Origin: Phaeovulum vinaykumarii
GTDB lineage: Bacteria > Pseudomonadota > Alphaproteobacteria > Rhodobacterales > Rhodobacteraceae
Reading direction: 5' to 3'
NCBI RefSeq assembly: GCF_900156695.1
Contig: NZ_FTOM01000002.1
Span: forward strand, 62,001-126,000
DNA length: 64,000 nucleotides
Shown: positions 60,726 to 64,000 of the stretch, piece after piece
Layout of the letters: every line of letters starts with the position of its first letter
Position numbering within the stretch: the first letter of the stretch is position 1
Notes under the pieces: model-generated
What the model saw: only the letters and a program-made list of their open reading frames with translations
Databases searched by the model: none
Told to the model about the DNA's origin: nothing
Program-made: the position numbers and the translations under genes

Positions 60726-61733
60726 ATGTCGTTGATCGAGACGCCCTATCTCCTGTTTCTTGGCGATGCGCCCGACGCATTGGCCGCCAAGGTTGCCCGC
60801 GGCATCCGCGACTGGCGCCCCGAACATGCGCTGGGCCAGTTCCGCCTGCCCGGCTGCAACGCCGACATGGGCCTGCCCGACATGAGCCTGGCCGAAGCGC
60901 GGGCGGCGGGCTGCAAGACGCTGGTCATCGGGGTGGCGAACCGGGGCGGCGTGATCGCGCAGAGCTGGAAGAAGGTGCTGGTGCAGGCGCTCGAGGAAGG
61001 CTTCGACCTGGCCTCGGGGCTGCATAACCTGCTGCGCGACGAACCCGAGCTGGTGGCCGTGGCCGAAGCGACCGGGCGTGCGCTGCATGACGTGCGCATC
61101 CCCGAGGTCGAATATCCCATCGCCAATGGCGTCAAGCGCACCGGCAAGCGCTGCCTGGCCGTGGGCACCGATTGCTCGGTCGGCAAGATGTATACCGCGC
61201 TGTGCATGGAACGCGCGATGCGCGAGGCCGGCATGAAGGCCACCTTCCGCGCCACCGGCCAGACCGGCATCCTGATCACCGGCGACGGCGTGCCGCTGGA
61301 TGCGGTGGTGGCCGATTTCATGGCCGGTGCGGTCGAATGGCTGACGCCCGACAACGACCCCGACCACTGGGATCTGATCGAGGGGCAGGGCAGCCTGTTC
61401 CATCCCAGCTATTCGGGCGTGACCATGGCGCTGATCCACGGCGGCCAGCCCGATGCGCTGATCCTGAGCCACGAGCCCACCCGCACCCATATGCGCGGTC
61501 TGCCGGGCTATGGGCTGCCCTCGCTCGAGGCGCTGCGCGATCTGGTGCTTCCGATCGCGCGCGTGGTGAACCCGGCGGTCAAGGTCACCGGCATCTCGAT
61601 CAACACGCAAGGTCTGGACGAGGCCGCCGCCCGCGCCTGCCTGGCCGAGGCCGAGGACCGCACGGGCCTGCCTGCGACAGATCCGTACCGCTTCGGGGCC
61701 GAAAAGCTGGTCGCGGCGCTCGCGGCGCTTTGA
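60726..61733 (+). CDS. dgcN: DUF1611 protein, D-glutamate N-acetyltransferase DgcN-like
   Basis: DgcN-type proteins N-acetylate D-glutamate in a recently described D-glutamate catabolic route. The 335-aa DUF1611 protein has an N-terminal part (PGCNADMGLPDMSL, VIGVANRGGVIAQSW) and a C-terminal P-loop-type domain with VGTDCSVGKMYTAL (about 146-159), EGQGSLFHPSYSGVTM and LILSHEPTRTHMRGLPG. The neighbouring dgcA-like racemase and D-amino-acid transaminase support the assignment; the activity is inferred from family and context. The ATG at 60726 has a GGAAGGAA box. Confidence 0.85.
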   Translation: MSLIETPYLLFLGDAPDALAAKVARGIRDWRPEHALGQFRLPGCNADMGLPDMSLAEARAAGCKTLVIGVANRGGVIAQSWKKVLVQALEEGFDLASGLHNLLRDEPELVAVAEATGRALHDVRIPEVEYPIANGVKRTGKRCLAVGTDCSVGKMYTALCMERAMREAGMKATFRATGQTGILITGDGVPLDAVVADFMAGAVEWLTPDNDPDHWDLIEGQGSLFHPSYSGVTMALIHGGQPDALILSHEPTRTHMRGLPGYGLPSLEALRDLVLPIARVVNPAVKVTGISINTQGLDEAAARACLAEAEDRTGLPATDPYRFGAEKLVAALAAL

Positions 61734-61751
61734 TAGGTTTCGGGCGACTCT

Positions 61752-61778
61752 CTCGCGGCGCGCCGGTCGCGCCGCGAG
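61752..61778 (+). promoter_or_regulatory. Intercistronic hairpin between dgcN and dgcA
   Basis: A perfect 11-bp stem CTCGCGGCGCG / CGCGCCGCGAG with a 5-nt loop lies in the 69-nt gap. There is no T run after it, so mRNA processing or stability control is more likely than termination. Confidence 0.6.
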
Positions 61779-61802
61779 CGGCCGTTTCCATGAGGAGAGC
61801 CC

Positions 61803-62765
61803 ATGATCGAAGCCCAAGCCGATACCTTCCGTCTGAAGGAAGCCTTCACCATTTCGCGTGGCACCCGCACCGAAGCCAATGTGCTGACCGTGCGGATCGT
61901 TCTGGGGGATTACATCGGGCGGGGCGAATGCGTCCCCTATGCCCGCTATGACGAGACGATTGAAAGCGTGCTGGCCGAGGTGGGCGCGCTGCCGATCACC
62001 ATCGACCGCTACATGCTCAACGATCTCCAGCCCGCGGGGGCGGCGCGCAATGCCGTCGATTGCGCGCTGTGGGACGTGGATGCGCGGATCGAGGGCTGCC
62101 GCGTGTGGGAACTGGCCGGGCTCGACGCGCCCAAACCCGTGACCACCGCCTATACGATCTCGCTCGATGCGCCCGAGAAGATGCGCGAGAACGCCGCCAG
62201 GAACGCCACCCGCCCGCTGCTCAAGGTCAAGCTGGGCACGCCCGAGGACATGGCGCGCCTGGAAGCCGTGCGCGAGGGCGCGCCCGACGCCAAGATCATC
62301 GTCGATGCCAACGAGGGCTGGACCCCCGAGATCTATACCGATCTGGCCCCGCATCTGCTGCGGCTGGGCGTGGCGATGGTGGAACAGCCTCTGCCCGCCG
62401 GCAAGGATGACATGCTGGCCGAGATTGCGCGCCCCATTCCGGTCTGCGCCGACGAGAGCTGCCATGACCGCGCCTCGCTGCGCAAGCTCAAGGGCAAGTA
62501 TGATCTGGTCAACATCAAGCTGGACAAGGCCGGTGGCCTGACCGAGGCCCTGGCCCTGCGCGACGAGGCGCGCGAGATGGGCTTTGGCATCATGGTCGGC
62601 TGCATGGTCGGATCCAGCCTGGCGATGGCGCCCGCGCTTCTGGTGGCGCAGGGGGCCGATTACGTCGATCTCGACGGTCCGCTGCTGCTGGCCGAGGACC
62701 GCGAAACTCCCCTGCGCTACGAGGGGAGCTTGGTGTATCCGTCCGATGAGGCGCTTTGGGGTTAA
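61803..62765 (+). CDS. dgcA: N-acetyl-D-glutamate racemase / dipeptide epimerase-type enolase-superfamily enzyme
   Basis: The 320-aa protein has a capping domain with FTISRGTRTEANVLTVRI and a TIM barrel. Catalytic marks are Lys in PLLKVKLG (general base), DANEGW, VEQPLPAGKDD and ADESCHD for Mg2+, and NIKLDKAGG (second Lys). These fit L-Ala-D/L-Glu epimerases and DgcA, which racemises N-acetyl-D-glutamate. The dgcN neighbour favours DgcA; the classic YcjG-type dipeptide epimerase, which would recycle peptidoglycan peptides, cannot be excluded. Confidence 0.87.
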   Translation: MIEAQADTFRLKEAFTISRGTRTEANVLTVRIVLGDYIGRGECVPYARYDETIESVLAEVGALPITIDRYMLNDLQPAGAARNAVDCALWDVDARIEGCRVWELAGLDAPKPVTTAYTISLDAPEKMRENAARNATRPLLKVKLGTPEDMARLEAVREGAPDAKIIVDANEGWTPEIYTDLAPHLLRLGVAMVEQPLPAGKDDMLAEIARPIPVCADESCHDRASLRKLKGKYDLVNIKLDKAGGLTEALALRDEAREMGFGIMVGCMVGSSLAMAPALLVAQGADYVDLDGPLLLAEDRETPLRYEGSLVYPSDEALWG

Positions 62766-62776
62766 GGACAAGAAGA

Positions 62777-63637
62777 ATGAGCCGTATCGTTTACGTCAAC
62801 GGGAACTGGGTTCCCGAAGAAGAAGCCGTCGTGTCGGTGTTCGACCGGGGCTTCCTGATGGCCGACGGGGTCTATGAGGTGACCTCGGTGCTGGGGGGCA
62901 AGCTGCTCGATTATCCGGGCCATGCCGCGCGGCTGGAACGGTCGCTGGGCGAGCTGGGCATGGGCATGCCGATGGATGCCGACGACCTTCTCGAGGTGCA
63001 CCGCGCCCTGGTCGAGAAGAACGACCTGGTCGACGGGATGATCTATCTGCAAATCACCCGCGGCAATCCGGGCGACCGTGACTTTGCCTTCCCGCCCGCG
63101 GAGACGCCGCAGACGGTGGTCCTGTTCACCCAGTCGAAGCCGGGGCTGGCCGATGCGCCGAAGGCCAAGACGGGGATGAAGATCATCACCATCGACGACA
63201 TCCGCTGGGGCCGGCGCGACATCAAGACGGTGCAGCTGCTCTATCCGTCGATGGGCAAGATGATGGCCAAGAAGGCCGGCGTCGATGATGCCTGGATGGT
63301 CGAGGACGGCTTCGTGACCGAAGGCACCTCGAACAACGCCTATATCGTGGCGGGCGGCAAGATCATCACCCGCAACCTGGGCACCGACATCCTGCACGGT
63401 ATCACCCGTGCCGCGGTGCTGCGCTTTGCCCGCGAGGCCCAGATGGAGGTCGAGGAACGCCCCTTCACCGTGGCCGAGGCAAAGGCCGCCGACGAGGCCT
63501 TCATCACCTCGGCGTCGTCCTTCGTGATGCCGGTGGTCGAGATCGACGGGGCGGCCGTGGGCACCGGCGCGCCGGGCAGCGTGGCCACGCGTCTGCGCGA
63601 GATCTATCTGGAAGAAAGCCTCAAGCAGGCGATCTGA
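62777..63637 (+). CDS. D-amino-acid transaminase (fold IV PLP)
   Basis: The 286-aa protein of the branched-chain/D-amino-acid transaminase family has VSVFDRGFLMADGVYEV (about 19-35), Lys150 in WGRRDIKTVQLLYP as the PLP lysine, and EDGFVTEGTSNNAYIV. The HGITRAAVL block is typical of D-alanine aminotransferase. It could exchange D-glutamate and D-alanine or provide D-glutamate for the wall. It starts 11 nt after dgcA and ends the operon at a T-run terminator. Confidence 0.88.
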   Translation: MSRIVYVNGNWVPEEEAVVSVFDRGFLMADGVYEVTSVLGGKLLDYPGHAARLERSLGELGMGMPMDADDLLEVHRALVEKNDLVDGMIYLQITRGNPGDRDFAFPPAETPQTVVLFTQSKPGLADAPKAKTGMKIITIDDIRWGRRDIKTVQLLYPSMGKMMAKKAGVDDAWMVEDGFVTEGTSNNAYIVAGGKIITRNLGTDILHGITRAAVLRFAREAQMEVEERPFTVAEAKAADEAFITSASSFVMPVVEIDGAAVGTGAPGSVATRLREIYLEESLKQAI

Positions 63638-63660
63638 TCCCGCGCGAGACCGGGCTTTGG

Positions 63661-63692
63661 GGGGCGGCGCCATCAGGGCGGCCGCCCCTTTT
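63661..63692 (+). terminator. Terminator of the dgc operon
   Basis: The stem GGGGCGGC / GCCGCCCC is followed by TTTT, 23 nt after the transaminase stop: a good intrinsic terminator. Confidence 0.8.
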
Positions 63693-63736
63693 CCTTGTGC
63701 GGTGTCGCGCGGGACGGCTGCGGCGGAGGCCATGCA

Positions 63737-63767
63737 AAAGGGCGGGCCCGACCGGACCCGCCCCTTT
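63737..63767 (-). terminator. Hairpin after hemN
   Basis: AAAGGGCGGG and CCCGCCCCTTT form a stem with one bulged base, 19 nt downstream of the hemN stop on the minus strand, followed there by TTGC. Confidence 0.55.
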
Positions 63768-63785
63768 CAATTCCGGAACCTTGCC

Positions 63786-64000
63786 TCAGATGGCCGAGGA
63801 ATGGCCCGCCTTCGACAGGTCATAGGCGTCGAAGATCCGCGCGATCATCCGCGTCAGCGGACGGCCCTTCTCGGGGATATAAAGCCCCTCGGGCGTGATC
63901 TCGACCATCTCGCCAAAGACCTTGGCGGCCTCGTCGAACATCTCGGCCAGCCGGGTGGGCGAGATGCCGAAGGTGGTCGTGATCTCGTTGGCGTCGATGC
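63786..64000 (-). CDS. hemN: Oxygen-independent coproporphyrinogen III oxidase, C-terminal part
   Basis: Only the last 71 residues are inside the window; the rest lies beyond position 64000. Reading the minus strand gives ITTTFGISPTRLAEMF, VEITPEGLYIPEKGRP and LTRMIARIFDAYDLSKAGHS, then a TGA. This is the HemW/HemN-family C-terminal helical domain seen in Rhodobacter HemN/HemZ. The enzyme makes protoporphyrinogen IX anaerobically by radical-SAM chemistry. Its catalytic domain cannot be checked here. Confidence 0.8.
   Translation of the reverse strand, partial: IDANEITTTFGISPTRLAEMFDEAAKVFGEMVEITPEGLYIPEKGRPLTRMIARIFDAYDLSKAGHSSAI

Noticed and set aside
60576-62771. 731-codon minus-strand frame opposite dgcN-dgcA
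   Set aside because: Shadow frame; the plus-strand genes carry clear motifs, ribosome sites and a terminator.

Overview
The window reads as chromosomal DNA of a high-GC alphaproteobacterium of the order Rhodobacterales (Paracoccus/Rhodobacter-like). Support: GC-rich wobble positions throughout, a malyl-CoA lyase of the ethylmalonyl-CoA pathway type, a serC-serA pair behind a structured leader, RpoH-type promoter spacing at an hsp20 gene, and family-level resemblance of most proteins to Rhodobacterales homologues. I see no prophage, insertion sequence, CRISPR array, rRNA operon or replication origin. Nearly all of the window is tightly packed housekeeping and metabolic operons with ATGA-type junctions.

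Layout. 1-10.7 kb: end of an unidentified exported-looking protein, then minus-strand serC-serA (serine), rppH, ctpA, an envC-like gene and gpmI (envelope proteolysis and glycolysis). A decayed 0.8-kb patch follows, with a creatinase relic and a frameshifted alaE, and then rsfS-rlmH (ribosome). 10.8-20.7 kb: a DMT exporter, a Na/Pi cotransporter, and a six-gene minus-strand surface-glycan cluster (galU, galE, two paralogous GT2-type transferases, a GT14-type transferase, a two-domain sulfotransferase). 21-23 kb: nagK-like and nagA for amino-sugar salvage. 23-28 kb: thiBPQ behind a TPP riboswitch, followed by an acyl-CoA synthetase. 28-30.8 kb: aroC, a DMT permease and a DUF1285 gene. 30.9-37.7 kb: a moxR-DUF58-DUF4159-large membrane protein operon containing a possible 18-codon coupling ORF. 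37.7-41.8 kb: glcDEF glycolate oxidase. 41.8-43.3 kb: a trypsin-like protease and an hsp20 gene with a heat-shock promoter. 43.4-54.4 kb: carB, aspS, then xseB-ispA-dxs and dapF-mtaB. 54.5-59.2 kb: tRNA-Lys, a zinc-ribbon membrane protein, ftsEX, plsC, accA. 59.5-64 kb: malyl-CoA lyase divergent from dgcN-dgcA-D-amino-acid transaminase (D-glutamate use), then the end of hemN.

Most unusual points. (1) aspS carries an in-frame insertion of about 65 codons, with low GC and foreign codon usage, in the GAD domain. (2) Three GACGC-N4-GCGTC-like palindromes stand exactly 26 bp apart upstream of serC. (3) TTT(C/T)GCA-like half-sites cluster between malyl-CoA lyase and dgcN. (4) The creatinase relic sits beside an alaE broken at a T6 tract. 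(5) The glycan cluster pairs GT14, GT2 and sulfotransferase enzymes and has no polymerase or export gene in view.
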